From Myroides profundi (GTDB taxonomy: Bacteria; Bacteroidota; Bacteroidia; Flavobacteriales; Flavobacteriaceae), in the NCBI RefSeq assembly GCF_000833025.1, contig NZ_CP010817.1, forward strand, positions 496,001 to 560,000: DNA of 64,000 nucleotides, read 5' to 3'. The translations under genes were made by a program, and so were the position numbers. Below the pieces are notes generated by a model. The model searched no databases, had not been told where the DNA came from, and saw only the letters and a program-made list of their open reading frames with translations. Shown here piece by piece: positions 18,570-28,808 of this stretch; position 1 is the stretch's first letter; each line of letters opens with the position of its first letter.

Positions 18570-19790
18570 ATGAGCATCTTAGAAATGAAAGTTCCTTCGC
18601 CAGGTGAATCAATTACTGAAGTTGAAATCGCTACATGGTTAGTAAAAGATGGAGATTACGTTGAAAAAGACCAAGCTATTGCTGAAGTAGATTCAGATAA
18701 AGCAACTTTAGAATTACCAGCTGAAGAAAGTGGTATTATCACTTTAAAAGCAGAAGAAGGTGACGCTGTTGCTGTAGGGCAAGTAGTTTGTTTAATCGAT
18801 ATGAGTGCTGCAAAACCTGCAGGAGGTGCTTCTACAGAAGCTAAACCAGCTCAAGAGGCTCCTAAAGCAGAAGCTCCTAAAGCTGAACCTGTGCAAGCTG
18901 CAGCTACTACTTATGCTACTGGAAGTGCATCTCCAGCTGCTAAGAAAATTTTAGATGAGAAAAGCATCAACCCAGCTACTGTAACTGGTACAGGTAAAGA
19001 TGGTAGAATCACTAAAGAAGATGCAGTAAACGCAAAAGCTTCTATGGGTACACCAACTGGAGGACCTAGAGGAGAAGAGCGCAAAAAAATGTCTATGTTA
19101 CGTCGTAAAGTAGCTGAGCGTCTAGTAGAAGCTAAAAACACGACTGCTATGTTAACTACATTCAACGAAGTTAACTTAACTAACGTAAACAAATTAAGAG
19201 CTGAGTACAAAGATGCTTTCAAAGCTAAGCATGGTGTAGGATTAGGATTTATGTCTTTCTTCACTAAAGCTGTTACTCGTGCTTTAGAATTATATCCAGA
19301 CGTGAACTCTATGATCGATGGTCAAGACCAAATCAAGTTTGACTTCGCTGATATCTCTATCGCTGTATCAGGACCTAAAGGTCTAATGGTGCCAGTAGTG
19401 AGAAATGCTGAGTTATTATCTTTCCGTGGTGTTGAGGCTGAAATCAAGCGTTTAGCTATCAGAGCTCGTGATGGACAAATCACTGTAGATGAGATGACAG
19501 GTGGTACATTCACTATTACTAATGGTGGTGTATTCGGATCTATGTTATCTACTCCAATTATCAACCCTCCACAGTCTGCTATCTTAGGTATGCACAATAT
19601 CATTGAGCGTCCTATCGCTGTAGATGGAAAAGTTGAGATTCACCCAATGATGTATGTGGCGTTATCTTATGACCACAGAATCATCGACGGACGTGAGTCA
19701 GTAGGTTTCTTAGTAGCTATTAAAGAAGCTTTAGAGAACCCAACTGAATTATTATTAGGTAATAATCCTAAGAAAGCTTTCGAACTTTAG
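18570..19790 (+). CDS. sucB: 2-oxoglutarate dehydrogenase E2 (dihydrolipoyl succinyltransferase)
   Basis: 406 residues. Lipoyl domain 1-75 with the lipoylated lysine Lys44 in [12 protein letters not shown]; an Ala/Pro/Glu-rich linker (about 75-110); a peripheral E1/E3-binding domain (about 113-150, [21 protein letters not shown]); and the catalytic acyltransferase domain ending with the active-site segment [16 protein letters not shown]. It transfers succinyl from the lipoyl arm to CoA and forms the core of the complex. It follows sucA directly and is closed by a strong terminator at 19816-19848. Confidence 0.97.
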   Translation: MSILEMKVPSPGESITEVEIATWLVKDGDYVEKDQAIAEVDSDKATLELPAEESGIITLKAEEGDAVAVGQVVCLIDMSAAKPAGGASTEAKPAQEAPKAEAPKAEPVQAAATTYATGSASPAAKKILDEKSINPATVTGTGKDGRITKEDAVNAKASMGTPTGGPRGEERKKMSMLRRKVAERLVEAKNTTAMLTTFNEVNLTNVNKLRAEYKDAFKAKHGVGLGFMSFFTKAVTRALELYPDVNSMIDGQDQIKFDFADISIAVSGPKGLMVPVVRNAELLSFRGVEAEIKRLAIRARDGQITVDEMTGGTFTITNGGVFGSMLSTPIINPPQSAILGMHNIIERPIAVDGKVEIHPMMYVALSYDHRIIDGRESVGFLVAIKEALENPTELLLGNNPKKAFEL

Positions 19791-19815
19791 TAGTTAGAAA
19801 CTTTTTGAAATATAG

Positions 19816-19848
19816 AAAACGGCAACTATTTATAGTTGCCGTTTTTTT
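19816..19848 (+). terminator. Terminator of sucAB
   Basis: Arms AAAACGGCAACTA (19816-19828) and TAGTTGCCGTTTT (19833-19845), loop TTTA, followed by a T run. Confidence 0.9.
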
Positions 19849-20181
19849 ATGTTCTATATTGTACAGATAAGAGCTTTTTGTGTTAAATAACTGAGCTGTA
19901 TCTCGAAAGATTTAATCGATTAGTTTGCTGTCTTGATAGGAGCTCTTATCCCTTAGTGGTAGTAGGGTGAAGCTGTTTAAAGTAGTAAGATTGTTTTTTG
20001 TAAGTTGTTGTAAATTAGCAAATTGTGTAAGTTGTTGATTGTTAGTCATTGTTAATAACTTGTACCATTTGTGAATAAGTAGATTGTACACTAATTTTTT
20101 ATAGAGCAAAAAAAACATCATATTTGTAAAAGAGAGGAGAGGTACTCTCATGATATTTTAATCTTTTATATTCAATATAGT
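19849..20181. other. Upstream region of nrdBA
   Basis: 333 bases without a credible gene. They hold an 11-base direct repeat (GTAAGTTGTTG at 20000-20010 and 20027-20037), a DnaA-box-like 9-mer (TGTGAATAA, 20070-20078) and a degenerate -7 element (CATATTTG) near 20120. These are candidates for ribonucleotide reductase control. Confidence 0.45.
20000..20037 (+). repeat. Direct repeat of 11 bases upstream of nrdB
   Basis: GTAAGTTGTTG occurs twice, 27 bases apart start to start, about 145-180 bases before the nrdB ATG. It could be a pair of regulator sites; it does not match the palindromic NrdR box. Confidence 0.5.
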
Positions 20182-21159
20182 ATGGCTGTTCAAGAACCAA
20201 TTTTAACTGAAAACAAAAATAGATTCGTAATATTTCCTATCAAACATCATGATATTTGGGACTGGTATAAGAAGATGGAAGCTAGCTTTTGGACAGCAGA
20301 AGAGATTGATTTGCATCAAGATTTATCTGATTGGAACAATAAGCTAAATGAAGATGAACGTTATTTTATCAAACATATCCTTGCTTTCTTCGCTGCATCT
20401 GATGGTATCGTGAATGAAAACTTAGCAGAGAACTTCGTGAATGAGGTACAGTACGCTGAGGCAAAGTTCTTCTATGGATTCCAGATTATGATGGAGAATA
20501 TTCACAGTGAGACTTATTCTTTACTTATCGATACGTATGTGAAGAACGAGGAAGATAAAGATAGATTATTCAGAGCTATAGAGGTGTTCCCGGCTATTAT
20601 GAAAAAAGCTGAATGGGCACTGAAGTGGATAGAGTCAGATTCGTTTGCAGAACGTTTAATCGCTTTTGCAGCTGTAGAAGGTATCTTCTTCTCAGGAGCA
20701 TTTTGTTCTATTTTCTGGTTAAAGAAAAGAGGGCTTATGCCAGGTCTTACATTCTCAAATGAATTAATATCTAGAGATGAAGGAGTACACTGTGACTTCG
20801 CAGTACACTTACATAATCACCACTTGATTAATAAAGTTCCTAAAGAGCGTATTAGAGAAATCTTAGTAGATGCTTTAAATATAGAAAGAGAGTTTATTAC
20901 AGAGTCTTTACCTGTTAGTTTAATTGGTATGAACTCTACATTAATGACTCAGTATTTAGAGTTTGTGACAGATAGATTATTAGTGGAGTTAGGTTGTGCG
21001 AAAGAGTATAATGTAGGTAATCCTTTTGACTTTATGGATATGATTTCTCTACAAGGTAAGACAAACTTCTTCGAAAAGCGTGTGTCTGAATACCAGAAAG
21101 CTGGAGTGATTTCTAAAGAAGAAGGAGGTAATAAGATTAGCTTCGACGCAGATTTTTAA
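20182..21159 (+). CDS. nrdB: Ribonucleotide reductase class Ia, small subunit (R2)
   Basis: 325 residues, resembling the eukaryote-type R2. All di-iron ligands can be placed: Asp74, Glu105, His108, Glu166, Glu200 and His203. The radical tyrosine is Tyr112 in [10 protein letters not shown], with the same spacing as the mouse protein. The C-terminus DADF is the tail that docks to R1. It generates the tyrosyl radical needed for reduction of ribonucleotides to deoxyribonucleotides. nrdA follows after 28 bases. Possible control sites lie upstream. Confidence 0.97.
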   Translation: MAVQEPILTENKNRFVIFPIKHHDIWDWYKKMEASFWTAEEIDLHQDLSDWNNKLNEDERYFIKHILAFFAASDGIVNENLAENFVNEVQYAEAKFFYGFQIMMENIHSETYSLLIDTYVKNEEDKDRLFRAIEVFPAIMKKAEWALKWIESDSFAERLIAFAAVEGIFFSGAFCSIFWLKKRGLMPGLTFSNELISRDEGVHCDFAVHLHNHHLINKVPKERIREILVDALNIEREFITESLPVSLIGMNSTLMTQYLEFVTDRLLVELGCAKEYNVGNPFDFMDMISLQGKTNFFEKRVSEYQKAGVISKEEGGNKISFDADF

Positions 21160-21187
21160 TTGTTAACTTAAAAAGGAAAAAGAGTAG

Positions 21188-23581
21188 ATGTACGTAATAA
21201 AAAGAGACGGAAGAAGAGAGCCTGTAAGTTTTGACAAGATTACAGACCGAATTAGAATACTGTGTTATGAGCTAAATGAGTTCGTAGATCCTGTAAAGGT
21301 AGCGATGAGAGTTATCGAAGGATTATACGATGGAGTAGCTACTTCTGAATTAGATAATCTGGCAGCGGAGACAGCGGCTTCTATGACTGTGACGCATCCA
21401 GACTATGCGCTGTTAGCCGCTAGAATAGCAGTGTCTAATTTACATAAGAATACTAAAAAAGTATTCTCAGAAACAGTAGAAGATTTATATAGATATGTTA
21501 ACCCTCGTACAGGACAGGAAGCCCCACTTATCGCTGACGATGTGTATGAGGTGATTAAAAAGCATAGTGACAGATTAGATTCTACTATTATCTATCAACG
21601 CGATTTTAACTATGACTACTTTGGTTTTAAGACATTAGAGCGTTCTTATTTATTAAAGCTTAATGGTAAGATAGTAGAGCGTCCTCAACATATGCTTATG
21701 CGTGTAGCGGTAGGGATACACTTAGATGATATTGATTCTGTTATAGAAACATATGAATTGATGTCTAAGAAGTATTTTACACATGCTACGCCAACATTAT
21801 TTAATTCAGGAACACCTAAGCCTCAGATGTCATCTTGTTTCTTATTGACAATGAAGGATGATAGTATTGAAGGGATATATGATACCTTAAAACAAACAGC
21901 TAAGATTTCTCAATCAGCTGGAGGTATAGGTCTTTCTATTCACAATGTACGTGCAACAGGATCTTATATCAGAGGGACGAATGGTACTTCTAACGGTATC
22001 GTGCCTATGCTACGTGTGTATAATGATACGGCTAGATATGTAGACCAAGGTGGGGGTAAACGTAAAGGTAGCTTTGCTATTTACTTAGAGCCATGGCATG
22101 CAGATGTATTTGACTTTATCGAATTGAGAAAGAACCACGGTAAAGAAGAAATGCGTGCACGTGATTTGTTCCTTGCTCTATGGATCAATGATCTATTCAT
22201 GCAACGTGTGGAGGCTGATGAGAAATGGACTTTAATGTGTCCTAATGAGTGCCCTGGCCTTTGTGATGTGTATAGAGAAGAGTTCGAACAACTTTATCTG
22301 AAGTATGAGAATGAAGGTAAAGGTAGACGTACAATCAAGGCACGTGAATTATGGGAAGCAGTTCTAGAGGCTCAGATAGAGACAGGAACACCTTATATGC
22401 TTTATAAAGATGCGGCTAATGCGAAGTCAAATCAGAAGAATCTAGGTGTGATTAGATCATCTAATTTATGTACTGAGATTATGGAGTACACTTCTCCAGA
22501 TGAAGTAGCGGTATGTAATTTGGCATCAATCTCATTGCCAATGTTCGTAGAGGATGGTCAATTTAATCATCAGTTCTTATTTGATGTAACGAAGCGTATT
22601 ACACGTAACTTAAATAGAGTTATTGATAGAAACTATTATCCTGTAGAAGAGGCGTATAATTCTAATATGCGTCATAGACCTGTAGGATTAGGAGTACAAG
22701 GATTAGCAGATGCATTTATCATGATGAGAATGCCATTCACTAGTCCAGAAGCAAAGCAATTAAATCAAGAGATATTCGAAACGATATATTTTGCTGCTTT
22801 AACTGCCTCTATGGAGATGGCTAAAGAAGAAGGAGCATATTCTACGTTTGAGGGATCGCCTATTTCTAAAGGAGAGTTCCAATACAATATGTGGGGTGTG
22901 AAAGATGAGGAATTAAGTGGAAGATGGGATTGGGCTTCTTTGAGAAAAGAAGTAATGGCTAGCGGAGTGAGAAACTCTTTATTATTAGCTCCAATGCCTA
23001 CAGCATCTACTTCTCAAATCTTAGGAAATAATGAGGCATTCGAACCTTATACATCGAATATTTACACTAGACGTGTGTTGTCAGGAGAGTTTATTGTTGT
23101 TAATAAACATTTATTGAAAGACCTTGTAGAGTTAGGGCTTTGGAATGAAGATTTAAAACAAGAAATCATGCGTGCGAATGGTTCTATTCAACATATTGAC
23201 TTTATACCTGCTGATATTAGAGAGTTGTATAAAACGGTATGGGAACTTAGTATGAAAGATATCATTGATATGTCCCGTCAACGTGGATATTTCATTGATC
23301 AGTCTCAATCTCTAAACTTGTTTATGGAAGGAGCGAACTATGCTAAGTTAACTTCTATGCACTTCTATGCTTGGAAGTCAGGCTTAAAGACAGGAATGTA
23401 TTATTTGCGTACAAAGTCTGCTGTAGACGCGATTAAGTTTACTTTAAATAATGAGAAGAAAGCTAATCCAAATGCTATAGAAGAAGTAGAGCAGGTGTCT
23501 GTAGAAGATTATCAAGCGATGTTACAGCGTGCTAGAATGGCTGCTAATAATGACGAAGATTGTGAAATGTGTGGATCATAA
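21188..23581 (+). CDS. nrdA: Ribonucleotide reductase class Ia, large subunit (R1)
   Basis: 797 residues. Residues about 1-90 form an ATP-cone ([22 protein letters not shown]), which gives allosteric activity control by ATP/dATP. The catalytic barrel carries the conserved cysteines ([34 protein letters not shown]) and [20 protein letters not shown]. The C-terminal CEMCGS tail is the CxxC pair that shuttles electrons from thioredoxin or glutaredoxin. It works with NrdB, encoded just upstream, and is followed by a strong terminator. Confidence 0.97.
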   Translation: MYVIKRDGRREPVSFDKITDRIRILCYELNEFVDPVKVAMRVIEGLYDGVATSELDNLAAETAASMTVTHPDYALLAARIAVSNLHKNTKKVFSETVEDLYRYVNPRTGQEAPLIADDVYEVIKKHSDRLDSTIIYQRDFNYDYFGFKTLERSYLLKLNGKIVERPQHMLMRVAVGIHLDDIDSVIETYELMSKKYFTHATPTLFNSGTPKPQMSSCFLLTMKDDSIEGIYDTLKQTAKISQSAGGIGLSIHNVRATGSYIRGTNGTSNGIVPMLRVYNDTARYVDQGGGKRKGSFAIYLEPWHADVFDFIELRKNHGKEEMRARDLFLALWINDLFMQRVEADEKWTLMCPNECPGLCDVYREEFEQLYLKYENEGKGRRTIKARELWEAVLEAQIETGTPYMLYKDAANAKSNQKNLGVIRSSNLCTEIMEYTSPDEVAVCNLASISLPMFVEDGQFNHQFLFDVTKRITRNLNRVIDRNYYPVEEAYNSNMRHRPVGLGVQGLADAFIMMRMPFTSPEAKQLNQEIFETIYFAALTASMEMAKEEGAYSTFEGSPISKGEFQYNMWGVKDEELSGRWDWASLRKEVMASGVRNSLLLAPMPTASTSQILGNNEAFEPYTSNIYTRRVLSGEFIVVNKHLLKDLVELGLWNEDLKQEIMRANGSIQHIDFIPADIRELYKTVWELSMKDIIDMSRQRGYFIDQSQSLNLFMEGANYAKLTSMHFYAWKSGLKTGMYYLRTKSAVDAIKFTLNNEKKANPNAIEEVEQVSVEDYQAMLQRARMAANNDEDCEMCGS

Positions 23582-23602
23582 CGAACATATTATACTGATA
23601 TT

Positions 23603-23632
23603 AAAAGGTAGCTTATTGAGCTACCTTTTTTG
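23603..23632 (+). terminator. Terminator of nrdBA
   Basis: Arms AAAAGGTAGCT (23603-23613) and AGCTACCTTTT (23619-23629), loop TATTG, then more T. The -33 TTG of the next gene's promoter lies in the loop. Confidence 0.88.
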
Positions 23633-23643
23633 TTGTATCTTTG
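23616..23643 (+). promoter_or_regulatory. Promoter of the 74-residue protein gene
   Basis: TTG (23616-23618), 17-base spacer, TATCTTTG (23636-23643): a full match to the Bacteroidota consensus, 21 bases before the ATG. It overlaps the nrdBA terminator. Confidence 0.7.
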
Positions 23644-23664
23644 TACCATTAACAGTTATATACT

Positions 23665-23889
23665 ATGTCTAAAGAAACTAAAAAAGGTATTTTTAAAGGA
23701 GCGATAGAGAAAGATGCTAAAGGAAATTATTTCTGTGGGCCTTATTTATTAGATTACCAATATACAGAAGCAAACTTCAAAGTAGGTGATGTGATCAGCA
23801 TTAAGAAAGCTATTGCTAACCCTAGTAATATGAGTAGAGAAGACTACCCAATGAAGTCAATGAAGTTCTTCTTAGCAGGTGAAGAATAA
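23665..23889 (+). CDS. Small protein of unknown function, 74 residues
   Basis: A short soluble protein (MSKETKKGIFKGAIEKDAKGNYFCGPYLLDYQY...) rich in Lys, Gly and aromatic residues, with one cysteine and a motif FKVGDVISIKKA that looks like a small beta-barrel. No family recognised. It has its own well-formed promoter and a terminator 45 bases downstream, so it is very likely expressed as a single-gene unit after nrdBA. Confidence 0.72.
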   Translation: MSKETKKGIFKGAIEKDAKGNYFCGPYLLDYQYTEANFKVGDVISIKKAIANPSNMSREDYPMKSMKFFLAGEE

Positions 23890-23934
23890 GATTATAGAGA
23901 CGGAGTTATACCAGAACTATAGATAAGAATAGGT

Positions 23935-23965
23935 AAGGAGTGATGAATAGTCACTCCTTTTTTTG
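23935..23965 (+). terminator. Terminator of the 74-residue protein gene
   Basis: Arms AAGGAGTGA (23935-23943) and TCACTCCTT (23951-23959), 7-base loop, followed by a T run. Confidence 0.85.
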
Positions 23966-24014
23966 TTCATGTTCTGTAAGATAATCGTTATATTTACTGT
24001 TAAAGAAATAAGCT

Positions 24015-25094
24015 ATGAGAAAGATATTCTCTATTGTAGGAGGATTGTTATTATTGGGTATTGGTGTTTTTGTGTATCAGAATTATTATCAGGAGAACAA
24101 CTACCCTTCTAAACCTAAAGTTGTCAAAAATAGTAATCGTATCCGCACTATAATAGATGAGAAAGAGATAGGATTGGATATATATTATCTGATTAAACAA
24201 GATAATGGAGAAGATATAAGAGTAGATCATGTATATTATTATGATGTAGTCGCTCCTGATTATTCTAGTGAGAATTATATTCGTTTTACAGATAAAGACA
24301 GAGAGTTAGTTGGTTTGTATAATGATAAAGGACAAGTGGTCATAGAACCTATATATTCTGGGTTAACCAAAGTACATAATGGTATGCTATATGCTCTAAA
24401 AGGTGCTGTAAAAGATAATATAGGGAGAAATGGTGATAGACATAATGTACTTCTAGGAGGAGATACCTATCTTTTAAATACAAAAGGGGAAGTATTAATT
24501 GAAGATATGCTTGAACCTCATATTGATTTAGATATGTTTAGTTTGAAAATTACTGACGAACCTCTAGAAGATAGTTATTATGTTAGCTTAAAGGGGGTAA
24601 ATGGTAAGTATTATAACTTCGTTCAATTAGAGAAGTATTTGCAACATTTCACAGAGCAGGTATTCTTACCAAGTACAGAAGGAAGTAAATGGGAGAAGTA
24701 TCTATCAGATAATCTGAAAGTGAACTTAGAAATAGATAATAATAATATAGGTGATTATATAGTCATTGATAAAAAGGAGTTGTTAGAAGATAAGAGAGAA
24801 CTAATCACTCAAGCATTTGACTTAGTAAGAACGGAGGATAATAGTCGTTATCACATTGATTATTATATAGAAGATGGAGTGATAACTGATGATACAGAAA
24901 TCACATCTGAGCAAGACAAACAATTATATTTAGATGAAGAAGGCAAATGGAGAAGTGCTGAGTTTCCCGTGTTTAGTGTAAATATAAAGGAAGTTAAGGA
25001 CAAACAGAAGAGATCTAATCACTTTGATTTCTATAGAAATAAAGAAGGAGGAATGACTCTTTATCAGATTACTATTCGCGCTCATTATTTCTAA
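24015..25094 (+). CDS. Membrane-anchored WG-repeat-like protein
   Basis: 359 residues. Residues about 4-23 form a single hydrophobic anchor or signal segment (IFSIVGGLLLLGIGVFVYQNY). There is no lipobox cysteine. The segment ELVGLYNDKGQVVIEPIYSGLTKVHNGMLYALKG (about 100-134) matches the WG (KWG) repeat pattern, a beta-propeller-like repeat frequent in Bacteroidota surface proteins; a second, poorer unit is YLLNTKGEVLIEDML. The C-terminal two-thirds are acidic and Tyr-rich and not recognised. It precedes the AAA ATPase gene by 138 bases, with a separate promoter for the latter. Role unknown; probably faces the periplasm. Confidence 0.65.
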   Translation: MRKIFSIVGGLLLLGIGVFVYQNYYQENNYPSKPKVVKNSNRIRTIIDEKEIGLDIYYLIKQDNGEDIRVDHVYYYDVVAPDYSSENYIRFTDKDRELVGLYNDKGQVVIEPIYSGLTKVHNGMLYALKGAVKDNIGRNGDRHNVLLGGDTYLLNTKGEVLIEDMLEPHIDLDMFSLKITDEPLEDSYYVSLKGVNGKYYNFVQLEKYLQHFTEQVFLPSTEGSKWEKYLSDNLKVNLEIDNNNIGDYIVIDKKELLEDKRELITQAFDLVRTEDNSRYHIDYYIEDGVITDDTEITSEQDKQLYLDEEGKWRSAEFPVFSVNIKEVKDKQKRSNHFDFYRNKEGGMTLYQITIRAHYF

Positions 25095-25192
25095 TCGAGG
25101 AGGAATGGTTTTGTTTAGGGGATTAGTTGTGAATATACTAAAATGTTCTTTTTTTCTCTTTTCTGGAGGAGTTAATCGAGGAATATAAGCAG

Positions 25193-25200
25193 TATATTTG
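25193..25200 (+). promoter_or_regulatory. -7 element for the AAA ATPase-dGTPase operon
   Basis: TATATTTG, 32 bases before the ATPase ATG at 25233. No TTG is found at the normal distance; TTA occurs in its place. Confidence 0.5.
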
Positions 25201-25232
25201 TGGATTAACACACAACAAATTTATTGTTTAAT

Positions 25233-25949
25233 ATGAGTTCTTTATATTATATAGATCGCACTAAGATTTCTTTAGATGATGTCATGTTTAATGACAACGT
25301 AAAAGCTGAGATTACTCAATTTCTAAAAGAGTATAAATACCGTGATATACTGATGAAGTATAATCTTCCTGTTAGTAATAAGATATTGCTTTATGGTAAG
25401 ACAGGATGTGGTAAGACCATGACAGCTAAGGCTATTGCTAAACATTTAGATAAGAAACTTATCATTGTTAATCTTGCTACTATTGTTTCTTCCAAGCTAG
25501 GAGAAACGGCTAAGAATATTGAGAGTTTATTTAAAGAAATTCAATACGAGAGTTCTGTGCTATTCTTTGATGAGTTTGATTCATTAGGTCAGATTAGGGA
25601 TTATGACAATAAGGATAACAGTGAGATGAAACGTGTAGTGAATGCTATCTTACAGTTGATAGATAATCTACCACAGAAGTCTATTCTTATGGCAGCTACG
25701 AATCAGATACACATGATTGACGAAGCTTTAGTTAGACGCTTTGAGTTACAGTTAGAATATACCGCTCCGAATAAAGAAGCTCTTGACTTCTATTACGATA
25801 AGTTACTTAAGGAATATCCAGAAGAATACAGAACGTTAACGAGGATATATGACGTGTCTTATGCAGAGGCAAAGAATCATGTATTCAAAACAGTAAAAGA
25901 TAATATTATAAATAGCCAATTATTATTAGAGGCTGATCAAAATAACTAG
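25233..25949 (+). CDS. Stand-alone AAA ATPase
   Basis: 238 residues from ATG 25233; the frame is open to a TTG at 25224, but the ATG is preferred. The protein is almost only an AAA module: Walker A GKTGCGKT (55-62), Walker B VLFFDE (109-114), sensor-1 Asn157 in MAATNQ, and the Arg pair at 168-169 in VRRF. The N-terminal 45 residues could be a substrate adaptor. The sequence resembles the ATPase part of FtsH/spastin-like proteins without protease or transmembrane domain. It lies 14 bases before the dGTPase gene, so the two are probably cotranscribed. The client is unknown. Confidence 0.85.
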   Translation: MSSLYYIDRTKISLDDVMFNDNVKAEITQFLKEYKYRDILMKYNLPVSNKILLYGKTGCGKTMTAKAIAKHLDKKLIIVNLATIVSSKLGETAKNIESLFKEIQYESSVLFFDEFDSLGQIRDYDNKDNSEMKRVVNAILQLIDNLPQKSILMAATNQIHMIDEALVRRFELQLEYTAPNKEALDFYYDKLLKEYPEEYRTLTRIYDVSYAEAKNHVFKTVKDNIINSQLLLEADQNN

Positions 25950-25963
25950 TTGAACATTTGCTT

Positions 25964-27310
25964 ATGATGAAATGGGAAAAGTTACTATCACTAAAGAAGT
26001 ATGGTGACACTTTTGTTAGAAATAGATTAGATGAACTAGAGACTCGTATCGGGTTTGAGGTGGACTATGATAGAATCATCTTTTCATCACCATTTAGAAG
26101 TTTACAAGATAAAACACAAGTAATCCCTCTGTCTAAGACGAACTTCGTTCACACTAGATTGACACATAGTTTAGAAGTGTCTGTAGTAGGGCGTTCATTG
26201 GGACGAATAGTAGGTTCTAGTCTTTTAAATAAATATACTTATTTAGCAGAAGAATATGGATATACAGTAAATGACTTCGGGGCTATAGTAGCAGCGGCTT
26301 CATTAGCACACGATATCGGTAATCCTCCATTTGGGCACTCAGGTGAACGCGCGATAGGTGACTTCTTTAAACGAGGACTAGGAGCTAAGTATAGAGATCA
26401 GGTAACAGATAAGGAATGGCAAGACTTGATAGACTTTGAAGGTAATGCAAATGGTTTTGCTATACTGACGAAGAGTCGTCCTGGTATGGCAGGTGGCTTG
26501 AGAATCTCTTATGCTACACTAGGAGCTTTTATGAAGTATCCTAAAGAGAGTTTGCCTAAGAAATTGACTAGAGATATCTCAGATAAGAAATATGGCTTCT
26601 TTCAAGAGGATAAAGAGGCATTTATTGATGTAGCCAATGAGTTAGGTCTTATATCTAAAGATGATCGTACTGAAGCAGCTTATTTTAGACACCCTTTGGC
26701 TTTCTTGGTTGAAGCAGCAGATGATATATGTTATACTATTACTGACTTCGAAGATGGTATTAATCTTGGATGGATACCAGAAGAGCACGCTCTAGAGTTT
26801 TTAATCAAGATCGTTCAGAATAGTATAAATCCACAGACTTATGCTCAGTTAGCTTCTAAAGAGGATAGAGTAAGTTATTTAAGAGCCTTAGCGATAGGGA
26901 GTTTGATCCAGGATGTATGTAGAGTATTTTTAGAGAATGAAGATAAAATACTAGCTGGTGAATATCCTTATGCCTTAACGGAGAAGTGTAGTTATATCGC
27001 TCAGATGAAAGATATTCTTTCTGTGAGTATTAATAAAGTATACCAGAGCCGTGAAGTTATAGAAAAAGAAATAGTAGGATATAAAGTGATCAATGCTTTA
27101 TTAGAAGCGTTTACTTCTGCTGTTAATAATGTGTATTATGGAGAGGAGAGTCAGTATGATCTATTGATTATGTCTCTATTACCAGATAAGTATAGAATAG
27201 AGAGTGATAGTGTGTATATACGCTTAATGAATATATGTCACTTTATCTCTATGCTGACTGACGGTAAGGCTTTAGAGTTATATAATATGATAAAGGGAAA
27301 CGATAAATAA
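25964..27310 (+). CDS. dgt: Deoxyguanosinetriphosphate triphosphohydrolase (dGTPase)
   Basis: 448 residues from ATG 25964 (a TTG six bases earlier is also in frame). HD-domain metal ligands are visible: TRLTHSLEVSVVGR (first His) and LAHDIGNPPFGHSGERA (HD pair followed by the family signature), with further conserved HPLAFLVEAADDICY. It splits dGTP (or other dNTPs) into the nucleoside and triphosphate, lowering dNTP pools. It is the second gene behind the AAA ATPase. The closeness to nrdBA (about 2.4 kb) places dNTP-making and dNTP-degrading enzymes side by side. It ends in a convergent terminator. Confidence 0.94.
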   Translation: MMKWEKLLSLKKYGDTFVRNRLDELETRIGFEVDYDRIIFSSPFRSLQDKTQVIPLSKTNFVHTRLTHSLEVSVVGRSLGRIVGSSLLNKYTYLAEEYGYTVNDFGAIVAAASLAHDIGNPPFGHSGERAIGDFFKRGLGAKYRDQVTDKEWQDLIDFEGNANGFAILTKSRPGMAGGLRISYATLGAFMKYPKESLPKKLTRDISDKKYGFFQEDKEAFIDVANELGLISKDDRTEAAYFRHPLAFLVEAADDICYTITDFEDGINLGWIPEEHALEFLIKIVQNSINPQTYAQLASKEDRVSYLRALAIGSLIQDVCRVFLENEDKILAGEYPYALTEKCSYIAQMKDILSVSINKVYQSREVIEKEIVGYKVINALLEAFTSAVNNVYYGEESQYDLLIMSLLPDKYRIESDSVYIRLMNICHFISMLTDGKALELYNMIKGNDK

Positions 27311-27334
27311 GATTATATCATTTATAATACAATC

Positions 27335-27373
27335 AAAAAGAGGTAATAGTATTTAACTATTACCTCTTTTTTT
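27335..27373. terminator. Bidirectional terminator between dgt and lipoprotein gene
   Basis: Arms AAAAAGAGGTAATAGT (27335-27350) and its complement (27356-27371), 5-base loop, T run following; shared by convergent genes. Confidence 0.88.
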
Positions 27374-27398
27374 AGCTTAAAATATCAGTGAAATTAAA

Positions 27399-28775
27399 TT
27401 ACTCTCTTGTAGTTGGTATCCAAAGATGTGCGTATTTTGACATTCCATCTTTAGGAACGAATACTTTGTTCTCTTCTGGAGCTTTAATTGATTTAGCTTC
27501 CTCTAAAGTTTTTCCTACAACGTCTCCTTTGCTTTTTAATATAGAGTTACTATCTAATAAGTTCCCTTTGTCATCTTTAACTTGTTTAGTAGCTATAGCA
27601 AATGTAGCTTTAGAACCATCAGTAGCGATGTCTTTTACATAAAAAGTTAAGTATTGGCCTTCTCTTCCTTCATAATACCCTTTAGCAGAGATTACTTTGT
27701 ATATTAGTTGTCCTGATTTTTCATCTGCGAATACTCTTTCTAAGTTAAAAGAAGCGCTTTCTTTGAATTCTCCAGAACCTGCCATATCTGCAACAAAAAG
27801 AAAAGCATCTTTATCTTCTCCCATTCTGAAAGTATAGTAACCTATTTTAGTTGGTCCCATTTTCTCTGTAACATAACTTCCTTTTAAGTTAGCGAAGGCT
27901 GTATTGTTTGTTCCTTCGTCTTTAGTATATGTTGTGAAATTAGCTTTAATCTCTTCTTGACTAGCGAATTCTTTTTCAGCTTGTTGTTTAGGTGTAAGTC
28001 CTTCTGAAGTAGCTTTGTACGTTAGACGAGCAACATCCACTTTATTATCAACAATATTTTTTAACTGAATAACGTAGTAAAAGTCTTTTACTTTTTCATC
28101 TTTACCTACTAGTAGGATTTTATTGGTGTTTTTATTGTGAGCTAGTACAGTCATATCATAATCACCACTAAAGTTTATTACATCATTAGAGAAATTGTAA
28201 TAATAAGAGAATGTCCCTTGAGGAGTAGTAGCAGAGAATGAGTATTTACCATTGACAGGTAATAGAATTGGTTCCACAATAGTTCCTTGAGTCATAGGTA
28301 ACCATCCAAATTGACCTGCACCATGATCTACTATAATATCTTTAGCAGGATATGCAGCTTTTATAGCTTCTATTTCAGATGACGCTGATAAGTCTGTATT
28401 AAGTAAGAATGTACTCTTATCATCTTTAATATCTCTAAAGAAGAATGCTTTATATTCATTGTTGTCTTTATTTTTAGCAACAGTTTTTAGAACACCTTCT
28501 GCATTCTTGTATGTTGTAATAACATTAAATATTTCATCATCTTGACCACTACCTGCCATTCCTGACATTTTCATAGTGATTGTAGTCTTTTCAAAATGAA
28601 AAGGGATAGGGTTACCAGCGTGATTGAATGAATAATCACCTAGAACTGGAGATTCTTTACTTACCTCTACTTGATCTTTTTGTTCTGGTCTGATGATTTC
28701 GTTATCATCACTAGAACAACTCGTCAACAAAAATGCAGTGATTGCAAATAACGAAAGTACTTTTTTAATCTTCAT
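27399..28775 (-). CDS. Large lipoprotein of unknown function
   Basis: 458 residues with an SPII signal: MKIKKVLSLFAITAFLLTSC, Cys20 followed by SSDDNE. The mature part is beta-rich with repeated 'GSYV..' and 'GYY.FRMG.DKDAFLFVADMAGSGEF' segments; two regions (about 60-200 and 290-400) both carry the phrase M.GSG, which hints at an internal duplication. No known domain is recognised. It is monocistronic with a good promoter (28809-28838) and a shared terminator. Expected at the outer membrane. Confidence 0.75.
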   Translation of the reverse strand: MKIKKVLSLFAITAFLLTSCSSDDNEIIRPEQKDQVEVSKESPVLGDYSFNHAGNPIPFHFEKTTITMKMSGMAGSGQDDEIFNVITTYKNAEGVLKTVAKNKDNNEYKAFFFRDIKDDKSTFLLNTDLSASSEIEAIKAAYPAKDIIVDHGAGQFGWLPMTQGTIVEPILLPVNGKYSFSATTPQGTFSYYYNFSNDVINFSGDYDMTVLAHNKNTNKILLVGKDEKVKDFYYVIQLKNIVDNKVDVARLTYKATSEGLTPKQQAEKEFASQEEIKANFTTYTKDEGTNNTAFANLKGSYVTEKMGPTKIGYYTFRMGEDKDAFLFVADMAGSGEFKESASFNLERVFADEKSGQLIYKVISAKGYYEGREGQYLTFYVKDIATDGSKATFAIATKQVKDDKGNLLDSNSILKSKGDVVGKTLEEAKSIKAPEENKVFVPKDGMSKYAHLWIPTTRE

Positions 28776-28808
28776 TTTTAATAAGTTAGATTGTTTAATT
28801 ATTTAGAA

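Noticed and set aside
20070..20078. Replication origin from a DnaA-like box
   Set aside because: A single degenerate box without dnaA, clusters or AT-rich unwinding region is not enough.
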